Shown one piece after another: positions 1-5,871 of a DNA stretch of 6,892 bases. The position numbers and the translations under genes are program-made. Source of the DNA: Pseudomonadota bacterium (lineage in GTDB: Bacteria > Pseudomonadota > Gammaproteobacteria > SZUA-229). Location of the stretch: contig JADFWF010000054.1 in the NCBI GenBank assembly GCA_015222965.1, forward strand, positions 1 to 6,892. Direction: 5' to 3'. Position 1 is the first letter of the stretch. Each line of letters starts with the position of its first letter. The notes beneath the pieces are model-generated. The model saw nothing but the letters and a program-made list of their open reading frames with translations, did no database searches and was not told the origin of the DNA.

Positions 1-42
1 GAAAACAACTCGGATAATTGCCATCACTTTTCAGCCGATTGA

Positions 43-56
43 TTGACTACGATCAA
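43..56. promoter_or_regulatory. FNR/Anr-like operator, one mismatch
   Basis: The sequence reads TTGAC-TACG-ATCAA, one base away from the FNR/Anr consensus TTGAT-N4-ATCAA. It lies 66 bp upstream of the CNB-domain gene. An overlapping perfect inverted repeat, ATTGAT at 38-43 and ATCAAT at 52-57 with an 8-bp gap, could be the real signal instead. If the box were centred at -41.5, transcription would start near 91, giving a leader of about 32 bases. I do not see a convincing -10 at the matching position; a TATAAA at 69-74 would instead place the box over the promoter, as for repression. The direction of control is therefore undecided. Confidence 0.5.
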
Positions 57-110
57 TATTCTTAGTGTTATAAACTGCAAACTAAAAGTAAGCCTTACAA
101 ATAAAATAAT

Positions 111-116
111 GAGGAG
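111..116 (+). promoter_or_regulatory. Ribosome binding site of the CNB-domain gene
   Basis: GAGGAG lies six bases before the ATG at 123. This is a strong Shine-Dalgarno with good spacing and fixes the start of the 161-residue protein. Confidence 0.8.
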
Positions 117-122
117 ATAGCT

Positions 123-608
123 ATGAGCGATGTCCAGAAATTTATTAATACCTGTACCACCATGCTGAATGAAAACATCAACGAACAGGAGTGTGATCTT
201 CTCTCCTCTGCTTTCCAGTTACGCAAGCTTGCTGTCGACGAGGTTCTGCTTCGTGAGGGTGAAAAGGATGACACTCTATACATCGTTATAGAAGGAGACG
301 TCATAGTGACGCGTGATGCAGGCGGCGACGAACACGTCACATTACAGCACCTGAAACCAGGCGATATAGCCGGAGCTATGGGATTTATCGATGGTAGCAG
401 TCATTCGGCTACTCTGAGTGCAACGAGGGCATCACATGTTCTGGAACTGCATCGGGATGTGCTGGAAGGCATGATCGATGCACACCCTCAACTGGTATAC
501 AAGATAATGAAGATGATCGTTCGCTCTGTTCACAAGACAATGCTGCAGATGAACAGACAGTTTGTCGAGATGAATAATTACATCATGAAAGAACATGGTC
601 GTTATTGA
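123..608 (+). CDS. Cyclic nucleotide-binding-domain (CRP-like sensor fold) protein without HTH
   Basis: This 161-residue cytoplasmic protein has one cNMP-binding beta-roll at about residues 25-115, recognised by LREGEKDDTLYIVIEGDV and the following LKPGDIAGAMGF. A C-terminal helical part (about 115-161) replaces the DNA-binding helix-turn-helix of CRP/FNR proteins, so it is not a transcription factor by itself. The phosphate-binding cassette is degenerate: compared with CRP (GELGLFEEGQERSA), the cAMP-contacting Glu is Ala85 and the Arg is His94. It may bind another ligand or none and act through protein contacts. The start is set by a strong ribosome binding site. The gene converges on the SelO-like gene, 72 bp apart, and an FNR-like box lies upstream. 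The fold is clear; the function is unknown. Confidence 0.85.
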   Translation: MSDVQKFINTCTTMLNENINEQECDLLSSAFQLRKLAVDEVLLREGEKDDTLYIVIEGDVIVTRDAGGDEHVTLQHLKPGDIAGAMGFIDGSSHSATLSATRASHVLELHRDVLEGMIDAHPQLVYKIMKMIVRSVHKTMLQMNRQFVEMNNYIMKEHGRY

Positions 609-680
609 TCACAATTTAAAAACAACGAAAAGTTCAGCGCCCTTCTGCTCTTTTTAATTGCGCATAGATTTCAGCGAGCA

Positions 681-2207
681 TCAGGTACCACAGAATGTTT
701 GCATGACCACCTCATCAGGCTCAGGCGGTTGCATATAGCTATCCTTCCCTTCCTGTTGCACATACGGATTTTTCAGCACTTCATGTAAAGCATGGAAAAC
801 AGAAAAATCATCACGGTCTTCTGCCGCTCTGATGGCGGCTTCTATCTGGTGATTACGCGGTATATAAACAGGGTTCACCGCCTGCATTTTCACCTGCCGT
901 TCTCCATCACTCTGCACCTCCTCACTCAGACGCTTACGCCACTTGAGCACCCAGTCATCAAACTGTGCTGGATCATCAAACAGATTCCGGCAGTCACCAT
1001 CTTGCTCTGATGACCGTGCAGACATACGCGAAAGATAAAGAAACGTTAGGGTAAAGTCAGCATTATTCCCTGCCATCGTATCGAGCAGTTCTTCGATAAG
1101 TTTTTTATCCGCCTCCTGCTCAGATTCATCAGGCGGTGTTAACAGGCCACATTTTTTTCGCATACCCGACAGCCAATGATCCTGATAACTCTCAACATAG
1201 TTCTTCAACACGCCCTGCGCGATCTCGGTTGCGGCATCGGCGTCTCCTGCGAGCAACGGTAACAATGCTTCAGCCAGCCGCGTTAAATTCCACAGACCGA
1301 TAGAAGGCTGATTACTGTAAGCATAGCGCCCATCACGATCGATCGAGCTAAACACCTGTTCATGATCATAACCATCCATAAATGCGCAAGGACCATAATC
1401 TATCGTTTCCCCTGCGATCGACATATTATCGGTATTCATCACACCATGGATAAAACCCAGCTGCATCCACTGCGCGATCAACACTGCCTGACGTTCGACG
1501 GCAGCTTTCAAAAAAGCCAAATAGGGGTTATCTGCTCCGGCCGACTGCGGATAATTTCTCTCGATGACAAAATCGGCAAGCTCACGTATCGCTTCCATAT
1601 CGCCTTTCGCCAAAAAATACTCGAATGTTCCTACACGGACAAAACTCGTTGCGATACGCGTGATGATGCCACCAGGCAGCAGCCGTTCTCTGGCCACATC
1701 TTCACCGGTGGTCACTGCGGCTAATGCACGCGTGGTAGGCACACCGAATTTTGCCATCGCCTCACTGATCAGGTATTCACGGAGCACCGGACCGAGGGCC
1801 GCACGGCCATCACCACTGCGAGAATAAAACGTGCGCCCTGAACCTTTTAGCTGGATAGCAAAAGAACCGCCATCAGCTCCGTCTATCTCACCTAACAGGA
1901 TCGCTCGGCCATCACCCAGTTGCTGATTGAAGTGACCAAATTGATGACCGGCATAAGCCATCGCCAACGGCTCAGCACCTTCGGCAATGACATTACCTGA
2001 AAAAATTGCAGCACATTCTGTTGCGGTTAATTCGGCCACAGATAAACCCAGTGTTTCAGCCAGGTTTTCGTTAAATATAATCAGCCCGGGGGCAGCAACG
2101 GGAGACGGCGGGGTCTTTACGTAAAACGACTCACCTAACGTCAGGTATCGATTGTTGAAGGGCATTGATTTCAATTTTTTCTCTATGACAAAACGGGGAG
2201 AGGTCAC
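681..2207 (-). CDS. selO: SelO/YdiU-family protein AMPylase (pseudokinase)
   Basis: SelO proteins are kinase-fold enzymes that transfer AMP from ATP to Ser/Thr/Tyr of target proteins; E. coli targets include glutaredoxin, linking the enzyme to redox stress. The 508 residues cover the whole family (E. coli about 478). By motif spacing, the residues described for P. syringae SelO are all present: K121 (IQLKGSGRT), E144 (LREYL), R184 (IITR), D260-N261 (MNTDNM) and D270 (IDYGP). The C-terminal Cys506 (TFCGT) occupies the selenocysteine position of eukaryotic SelO, and Cys274 (YGPC) is a possible redox partner, as in the E. coli disulfide. The listed start is a GTG two codons after a stop, with no clear ribosome binding site. 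A TTG at 2174 (GAG six bases ahead) or the ATG at 2165 are alternatives. Family assignment is firm; the start is not. Confidence 0.93.
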   Translation of the reverse strand: MTSPRFVIEKKLKSMPFNNRYLTLGESFYVKTPPSPVAAPGLIIFNENLAETLGLSVAELTATECAAIFSGNVIAEGAEPLAMAYAGHQFGHFNQQLGDGRAILLGEIDGADGGSFAIQLKGSGRTFYSRSGDGRAALGPVLREYLISEAMAKFGVPTTRALAAVTTGEDVARERLLPGGIITRIATSFVRVGTFEYFLAKGDMEAIRELADFVIERNYPQSAGADNPYLAFLKAAVERQAVLIAQWMQLGFIHGVMNTDNMSIAGETIDYGPCAFMDGYDHEQVFSSIDRDGRYAYSNQPSIGLWNLTRLAEALLPLLAGDADAATEIAQGVLKNYVESYQDHWLSGMRKKCGLLTPPDESEQEADKKLIEELLDTMAGNNADFTLTFLYLSRMSARSSEQDGDCRNLFDDPAQFDDWVLKWRKRLSEEVQSDGERQVKMQAVNPVYIPRNHQIEAAIRAAEDRDDFSVFHALHEVLKNPYVQQEGKDSYMQPPEPDEVVMQTFCGT

Positions 2208-2281
2208 AGTCTAACTTACTAACCGTGTTACAAAGTCAGAGAAAATTTACGGAATTAATTATGGCTGAAATAAAATCCTGA

Positions 2282-2500
2282 TTACTCGTACATGATTATC
2301 ACGGCAAAGATAGCAACTGCTGTTGCCACGATAGCTATGCCCATAACGATCCACTCACGCCTGTTAACCGGCGCATCATTTCTTTCCATTAATTCCTGGA
2401 TACCCGCGAGGTATTCCACACTGTCAGAGTCATGCCCCGACAACCACTCGTGCAGTTCAGAATCGGTTTTCCCCCTTAGATTGTGTCGATCGATAGCCAT
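2282..2500 (-). CDS. Small single-pass membrane protein, unknown function
   Basis: I do not recognise this 72-residue protein. Residues 1-48 are hydrophilic and probably helical (SELHEWLSGHDSDSVEYLAG, ELMERND). They are followed by R47-R48-E and one hydrophobic segment at about 50-70 (IVMGIAIVATAVAIFAVIIM) that ends the protein. The positive charges before the segment suggest a cytoplasmic N-terminus and a C-tail-anchored arrangement. No Cys is present. It lies 74 bp ahead of the SelO-like gene on the same strand, so the two may be co-transcribed. A perfect FNR-like palindrome sits 35 bp upstream of its ATG, supporting a real, oxygen-regulated gene. Against this, no good Shine-Dalgarno precedes the ATG. 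The opposite strand also has an open frame of similar length, but without promoter or family signal. Confidence 0.6.
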   Translation of the reverse strand: MAIDRHNLRGKTDSELHEWLSGHDSDSVEYLAGIQELMERNDAPVNRREWIVMGIAIVATAVAIFAVIIMYE

Positions 2501-2509
2501 ACAATCAGG

Positions 2510-2515
2510 CTAATA
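2510..2515 (-). promoter_or_regulatory. Candidate -10 element downstream of the FNR-like box
   Basis: On the minus strand the bases read TATTAG, about 26-31 bp from the centre of the FNR-like palindrome. This is a few bases closer than ideal for class II FNR activation. If used, transcription would start within a few bases of the ATG at 2500, giving a nearly leaderless mRNA, which would fit the lack of a ribosome binding site. This is inference from spacing only. Confidence 0.25.
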
Positions 2516-2530
2516 CAGCCAACCTGCAAT

Positions 2531-2552
2531 GATATTGATTTAAATCAATATC
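2531..2552. promoter_or_regulatory. Perfect FNR/Anr box in a 22-bp palindrome
   Basis: The core TTGAT-TTAA-ATCAA at 2535-2548 matches the FNR/Anr consensus exactly. The symmetry extends four further bases on each side (GATA and TATC), making a 22-bp perfect palindrome. It sits between the end of the CDGSH gene and the start of the 72-residue membrane protein gene, both on the minus strand. The natural target is therefore the latter gene and possibly selO beyond it. Other CRP/FNR-family members (for example Dnr/NnrR types) recognise very similar sites, so the regulator could be oxygen- or NO-responsive. Confidence 0.75.
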
Positions 2553-2637
2553 GTAGCGCATATGAGATCTAAAGAGATTACCGCTCGATTGGTGCACGAA
2601 GACCGAAAACCGTTTTTACTGATAATAAGCTTTCGTC

Positions 2638-2928
2638 TTAAAAAATTCGTTTCTTTTTAGACTCGTCGACTTCTTCTTCCTCTACCACGATGGCGATATG
2701 TGAATCATCGCAATACGGTGGAATCCTGGACTGTTTGCAGCCACAGAAAGCGACCATCACGTTGTCATCTGCTACATATTTCAATGGTTCAAAGTTCGTT
2801 CCTTTATGCGAGCCATCACAAAAAGGCTGTGACTTACTGAGACCGCACGTGCACCACCAGTATGTTTGACCTTTCTTGACAACAACCCCAAACGGTCCCT
2901 TTTTAGCGACAACGGCTTCTTCGCTCAT
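2638..2928 (-). CDS. Tandem CDGSH-type iron-sulfur protein
   Basis: This 96-residue protein carries two CDGSH motifs, each expected to hold a redox-active, pH-labile [2Fe-2S] cluster with three Cys and one His ligand. Motif 1 uses C26, C28, C37 and H41 (CTCGLSKSQPFCDGSH). Motif 2 uses C62, C64, C73 and H77 (CGCKQSRIPPYCDDSH), with Asp in place of the usual Gly. Both fit C-x-C-x2-S-x3-P-x-C-D-x-S-H, and two motifs in one chain resemble the monomeric CISD3/Miner2 type rather than dimeric mitoNEET. No signal peptide or membrane segment is present; the C-terminus is charged (EEEEVDESKKKR). The start is supported by GAGG eight bases ahead of the ATG. It follows the ParA-like gene by 40 bp, probably in the same transcript. 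Electron transfer or Fe-S handling is likely; the partner is unknown. Confidence 0.9.
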   Translation of the reverse strand: MSEEAVVAKKGPFGVVVKKGQTYWWCTCGLSKSQPFCDGSHKGTNFEPLKYVADDNVMVAFCGCKQSRIPPYCDDSHIAIVVEEEEVDESKKKRIF

Positions 2929-2968
2929 GCTGAATGCCTCATGTTAATTTCCGACTCTGAATAACACC

Positions 2969-3628
2969 TTATTGAATCTGTTGATCAACATCCAGCCAAT
3001 GGATAATCTGGCGCCAGTCTTCATGGTCCTTTTCGCTGGCTTTTGATCCCATCTCATGTATGCCAAGACCGCATTCAGAAGCTTTATTGTAACTCTGTGT
3101 TTCCCTTAATTTTGCGATGACAGGGATATCCAGTGCATCCAGAAAATTTTCCAGCGCCTGAAATGAGAGTGTATTTGACCTGACCCTGTTACATACGATG
3201 CACAGGCGAATATTTTTAGTTTTAACTTTGGCTAACAGGTACAGATCACGGATGAAGTCCGCGGTCGCATGCATATCGATAGAAGAAGGCAATACCGGGA
3301 TCACGATAGTATTCGAACCATCTATCTGGTCGATCATATCCAGTCCTTTCAAACAGGCGGGGGTATCGACAATGACATACTCAGTACCTAACGGAATCTG
3401 CATCTGCCAGCTCCGGGTAATAGGCTGGTTCGTCGGATAGGCCACTATGCCATTGATTTCACTCACGTCACCCGCTCTGTGTTTTAGCCAGTAGGTACTG
3501 GAACCCTGCGGGTCGTAATCGATCAACGTGGTGTTTCTGCCATACACAGCCAGGGCGCTTGCCAGATTGGTGGCAATAGTGGTTTTACCACAACCACCCT
3601 TCATATTGATGACCGTTATTCGCTGCAT
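2969..3628 (-). CDS. ParA/MinD-family ATPase (orphan)
   Basis: This 219-residue cytoplasmic P-loop ATPase has the deviant Walker A of the family at residues 10-17 (KGGCGKTT, signature Lys10 and catalytic Lys15), the Walker A' Asp motif at 37-40 (DYDP) and the switch II/Walker B segment at 85-90 (VIVDTP, Asp88). Such proteins dimerise on ATP and position plasmids, chromosomes or protein complexes. The size fits small ParA/MipZ/ParF-like members that lack an N-terminal HTH. There is no ParB gene next to it in the window, no recognisable parS, and no amphipathic MinD tail is obvious at the C-terminus (WLDVDQQIQ). It is therefore an orphan positioning ATPase; the neighbouring CDGSH gene is its only apparent operon partner. 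The ATG start has only a weak GGGAA upstream, but the beta strand before the P-loop (ITVINM) requires a start here. Confidence 0.88.
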   Translation of the reverse strand: MQRITVINMKGGCGKTTIATNLASALAVYGRNTTLIDYDPQGSSTYWLKHRAGDVSEINGIVAYPTNQPITRSWQMQIPLGTEYVIVDTPACLKGLDMIDQIDGSNTIVIPVLPSSIDMHATADFIRDLYLLAKVKTKNIRLCIVCNRVRSNTLSFQALENFLDALDIPVIAKLRETQSYNKASECGLGIHEMGSKASEKDHEDWRQIIHWLDVDQQIQ

Positions 3629-3657
3629 GATCGACTGCTATGTTCCCACTCATTACC

Positions 3658-3696
3658 CATTCAGAGCCCGGTCGGATAGCCCCCGACTTCTGAATG
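3658..3696. repeat. Interrupted inverted repeat upstream of the parA-like gene
   Basis: The outer arms CATTCAGA (3658-3665) and TCTGAATG (3689-3696) are perfectly complementary. Inner arms GTCGG (3671-3675) and CCGAC (3683-3687) pair as well, with an asymmetric internal bulge and a 7-base loop. The element lies 30 bp before the ATG of the parA-like gene. It could be an operator or a structured leader of that mRNA. No T-run follows it on either strand that would make it a convincing intrinsic terminator. Confidence 0.6.
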
Positions 3697-3847
3697 TTTA
3701 ACATAAAGTGTAGACCATCCTGCTCAGGAACATAAATAATAGCCCTTCTTTGATGTTTTTACTCTGAGCCCAAACAATCCTTAATATCAACAAAGTTATT
3801 TCATTTCTACTGCAATCAAAAGGCTATCTCATTCGTATTTAGTACAT

Positions 3848-3865
3848 GGCACATCATTTTGTGCC
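3848..3865. promoter_or_regulatory. Inverted repeat in the bufA-like upstream region
   Basis: GGCACA (3848-3853) and TGTGCC (3860-3865) form a perfect 6-bp inverted repeat with a 6-base spacer, ending 27 bp before the bufA-like ATG. It could be a dimeric-regulator operator near the transcription start or a small hairpin in the 5' leader. It does not match a copper-regulator site that I can name. Confidence 0.4.
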
Positions 3866-3882
3866 TGTAATTAATTCAAACT

Positions 3883-3886
3883 GGAG
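3883..3886 (+). promoter_or_regulatory. Ribosome binding site of the bufA-like gene
   Basis: GGAG lies six bases before the ATG at 3893. This is a strong site, as expected for the precursor, which must be made in excess over its modifying enzymes. Confidence 0.75.
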
Positions 3887-3892
3887 AATACT

Positions 3893-4183
3893 ATGAAAGA
3901 TAAAAGTCAGATGATAAGAGCGACATTAGCAGGTGTTATGGCTGTTAGTTCGACCTTACTTGCAACTAACGCGCTAGCCGTACCTGAAAATCCAAAACAG
4001 TGGGAAAAATGTGCGGGTATAGCCAAACAGGGCATGAATGATTGCGGTGCACTTGACGGCAAACACAGCTGTGCTAGTCAGGCAAAGATAGATAATGCTG
4101 ATAATGAATGGGTATATGTTCCTAAAGGCACATGTACAAAAATTACCGGTGGATTTGTTGCTGCCATAAAACCCGCCAAATAA
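3893..4183 (+). CDS. bufA: Bufferin-type RiPP precursor (DUF2282), exported
   Basis: The 96-residue protein has a Sec-type signal peptide: basic start (KDK, R9), hydrophobic stretch at about 10-25 and an AxA site (NALA, cleavage predicted after Ala29). The mature part of about 67 residues has the DUF2282 pattern with four cysteines: C40 (WEKCAGIAKQG), C51 (MNDCG), C60 (HSCASQ) and C81 (VPKGTC). In characterised bufferins the two central Cys of this pattern are converted to 5-thiooxazoles by BufB/BufC, and the exported product binds copper in the periplasm. Here C51 and C60 would be the modified pair; that is inference from family alignment. Unlike typical RiPPs, the signal peptide stays with the precursor and no separate leader or protease is needed. 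It is the first gene of the operon, 17 bp before bufB. Confidence 0.9.
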   Translation: MKDKSQMIRATLAGVMAVSSTLLATNALAVPENPKQWEKCAGIAKQGMNDCGALDGKHSCASQAKIDNADNEWVYVPKGTCTKITGGFVAAIKPAK

Positions 4184-4200
4184 CAGGGGGACAAAGCCTT

Positions 4201-5106
4201 ATGAACGGACAGCTTGCTGGTTTACCTGCGACGGGTTTATCTAAAAACAGCGTCGGCCTTGGTTTGCGATCATCTCATATCGACCAGATACTGCAACAGC
4301 GCCCCGAAGTGCCATGGTTTGAAGTCTTGATGGAGAACCATACGGCACGGGGTGGATTAATAGCTGATCAACTGGCAGCTGTCCGTGAACACTACCCGAT
4401 ATCTCTGCATTGTTTAGGCATGTCTATAGGTGGTGTAGATCCCCTGAATATGGATTACCTCGCCACCCTAAAATGGATGATCAAACAGTACCAGCCGGTA
4501 CAGGTCTCTGACCATCTTTGTTTTACAAGATATGGAAAACACCAGTTTAACGATTTGTTGCCAATACCACTTACAACGGAATCATTTCAGCACATCGGTA
4601 GTCGAATAAAACAAATACAGGATTACCTGGGCATAAGAATATTGATTGAAAATGTTTCTAGCTATTTACAATTTGAGGCATCTGAAATGAATGAAGCCGA
4701 GTTTTTATCAGAACTGGTTAGCGAAACCGGTTGTGGAATACTGCTGGACATTAATAATGCCTATGTCAATGAATTCAACCATGGATACAGTGCAAAAGCC
4801 TTTATTGATACTCTGCCGATCGACAGTGTTGGCGAAGTACACCTTGCTGGTTATGAAGATAAATCAGACTATCTTATCGACGCACACAACAACCGGGTAA
4901 CAGATCCTGTTTGGGCATTATTTGAATATTATCTTCAGTATGCAAAAGGTGCCCCAGTATTAATCGAATGGGACAATGATATTCCGGAATTTAGCGTGTT
5001 ACTTGATGAAGCTGAAAAAGCAGAGCGGATTATTAGCAGAACTTCTGAAAGCAGGTTTCCGGGTTCAGTACGAACAGATGTGCCAGGTAAGTGCGCAACA
5101 TGTTAA
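4201..5106 (+). CDS. bufB: Multinuclear non-heme iron oxidase (DUF692/MNIO), BufB-like
   Basis: MNIO enzymes (MbnB, TglH, BufB) are TIM-barrel proteins with two or three irons that use oxygen to modify peptide cysteines. The 301 residues include the family motifs: WFEVLMENH (39-47), LHCLGMS (His70), SDHLCF (D104, H105), NDLLPIP (117-123), LIENVSSYL (E150, N151), LLDINNAYVN (D183, N186), EVHLAGYE (H214), LIDAH (D227, H229) and LIEWD (E256, D258), which supply the expected metal ligands. No signal peptide, so it acts in the cytoplasm before export of BufA. I chose the ATG at 4201, with AGGGGGA nine bases ahead and just after the bufA stop; a longer frame from 4132 would overlap bufA and lacks family similarity. 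The last 20 residues or so extend beyond the usual barrel end and finish in CATC. The gene overlaps bufC by 7 bp. Confidence 0.93.
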   Translation: MNGQLAGLPATGLSKNSVGLGLRSSHIDQILQQRPEVPWFEVLMENHTARGGLIADQLAAVREHYPISLHCLGMSIGGVDPLNMDYLATLKWMIKQYQPVQVSDHLCFTRYGKHQFNDLLPIPLTTESFQHIGSRIKQIQDYLGIRILIENVSSYLQFEASEMNEAEFLSELVSETGCGILLDINNAYVNEFNHGYSAKAFIDTLPIDSVGEVHLAGYEDKSDYLIDAHNNRVTDPVWALFEYYLQYAKGAPVLIEWDNDIPEFSVLLDEAEKAERIISRTSESRFPGSVRTDVPGKCATC

Positions 5107-5870
5107 AGGTTTTACAACAACATCAATCCGAATTCGCATGCGCATTGGTGCATCATCAAAGTACTCACGAGCAGTTTTTCCGAAAAATAACAAAAACATC
5201 GAAAATTTCTCCGCAACTTGCATTAGATATCTATAGAAACAATACACATGGTGCACGCTTGAAAAGTCTGGAGATAACATACCCTGTTTGCAGAAAAATA
5301 CTGGGCAATGAAACCTTTCATCTTATAGCTCAACAATACGTAATCGAGGGCACTGAAGGTTCATCTGACCTGAATCATTTTGGCGAGTCATTTAACCTGC
5401 ACATTAGATCATTGTTAGCAGCAGGCCGGTTAGCTGAAGAATATTGTTATCTAACAGACCTCATTGCCTTCGAATATAAAATGCATGATGCTTATTACGC
5501 AGATACTGATCCGATATTTCCATTTAAACAATTTGAGCAGAAGGTCGACAATGGCCAGTCGATTTATTTTAAAACAAGTTCGGCGCTGGCTCTGATAGTT
5601 TCAGAATATCCAGTTTATGAAATCTGGAGAAGTAACAAAGAACAACAACATGCAGGGGAAATTAAACCAATAGACGGGAAACAGCACCTGCTTGTTTACC
5701 GTGATGAATACAAGTCATCTATAGCTGTTATTAATAACAATGAATACAGCATATTAAAAGCCATCATCAACAATCTTTCATTGCAGGAAATTATTAATAA
5801 TACAAATTTTGATATTAATAATGTATTGCCCGTTTTAATCACTAACAGATGGATTGTAGGCATTAAATAA
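5100..5870 (+). CDS. bufC: BufC/HvfC-like partner protein (DUF2063)
   Basis: This 256-residue cytoplasmic protein has the DUF2063 N-terminal helical domain, seen in IYRNNTHGARLKSLEITYP and RKILGNETFHLIAQQYV, then the mid-part motif YLTDLIAFEYKMHDAYY, and a C-terminal domain with SEYPVYEIWRSN, LLVYRDE and a winged-helix-like end (EYSILKAI...LQEIINN...NRWIVGI). In MNIO systems such partners bind the precursor and present it to the oxidase, comparable to MbnC in methanobactin synthesis. I prefer the ATG at 5100, with AGGTAAG ending nine bases ahead; a GTG at 5091 in the same frame directly abuts that site. The start overlaps the bufB stop by 7 bp, implying coupled translation and a stoichiometric complex. 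The 3' third is very AT-rich with many Asn and Ile codons. Family assignment is solid; specificity is inferred from bufA. Confidence 0.88.
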   Translation: MLKVLQQHQSEFACALVHHQSTHEQFFRKITKTSKISPQLALDIYRNNTHGARLKSLEITYPVCRKILGNETFHLIAQQYVIEGTEGSSDLNHFGESFNLHIRSLLAAGRLAEEYCYLTDLIAFEYKMHDAYYADTDPIFPFKQFEQKVDNGQSIYFKTSSALALIVSEYPVYEIWRSNKEQQHAGEIKPIDGKQHLLVYRDEYKSSIAVINNNEYSILKAIINNLSLQEIINNTNFDINNVLPVLITNRWIVGIK

Positions 5871-5871
5871 C

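Larger units (their letters stand above)
3629..3892. other. Divergent intergenic region between parA-like and bufA-like genes
   Basis: These 264 bp separate two diverging transcription units and must hold both promoters. I see no open frame with a start and ribosome binding site inside. Two inverted repeats stand out and are listed separately: 3658-3696 near the parA-like start and 3848-3865 near the bufA-like start. The rest is AT-rich. I find no clear sigma-70 -35/-10 pair for either side. Confidence 0.6.

Noticed and set aside
609..680. Possible bidirectional terminator between the converging CNB and selO genes
   Set aside because: There are A and T runs, but no stable GC stem that I can pair next to them.
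1362..1827. Open frames on the + strand inside selO
   Set aside because: They are antisense shadows of a well-conserved gene, without start signals or family resemblance.
2292..2513. Plus-strand open frame opposite the 72-residue gene
   Set aside because: It begins within the other gene's 3' end, has no ribosome binding site and does not fit the FNR-like promoter, which faces the minus-strand gene.
2553..2637. Possible terminator after the CDGSH gene
   Set aside because: Only short A/T-rich symmetry (AAAACCGTTTT) is present, without a real stem followed by U residues on the minus strand.
3658..3696. parS-like centromere for the ParA ATPase
   Set aside because: There is no adjacent parB, and the bases do not match the known chromosomal parS consensus; only an inverted repeat can be claimed.
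3727..3733. GGAACAT, similar to an ECF -35 element, 160 bp ahead of bufA
   Set aside because: No convincing ECF -10 follows at 15-17 bp, and a five-base match is expected by chance.
4132..4200. Upstream extension of the BufB frame
   Set aside because: It lies inside bufA, has no ribosome binding site and encodes Cys-rich sequence unlike MNIO N-termini; the ATG at 4201 has a good site.
5790..5822. ATTATTAATAAT palindrome and a nearby related copy
   Set aside because: It lies within AT-rich bufC codons for Asn and Ile and is best explained as low-complexity coding sequence.
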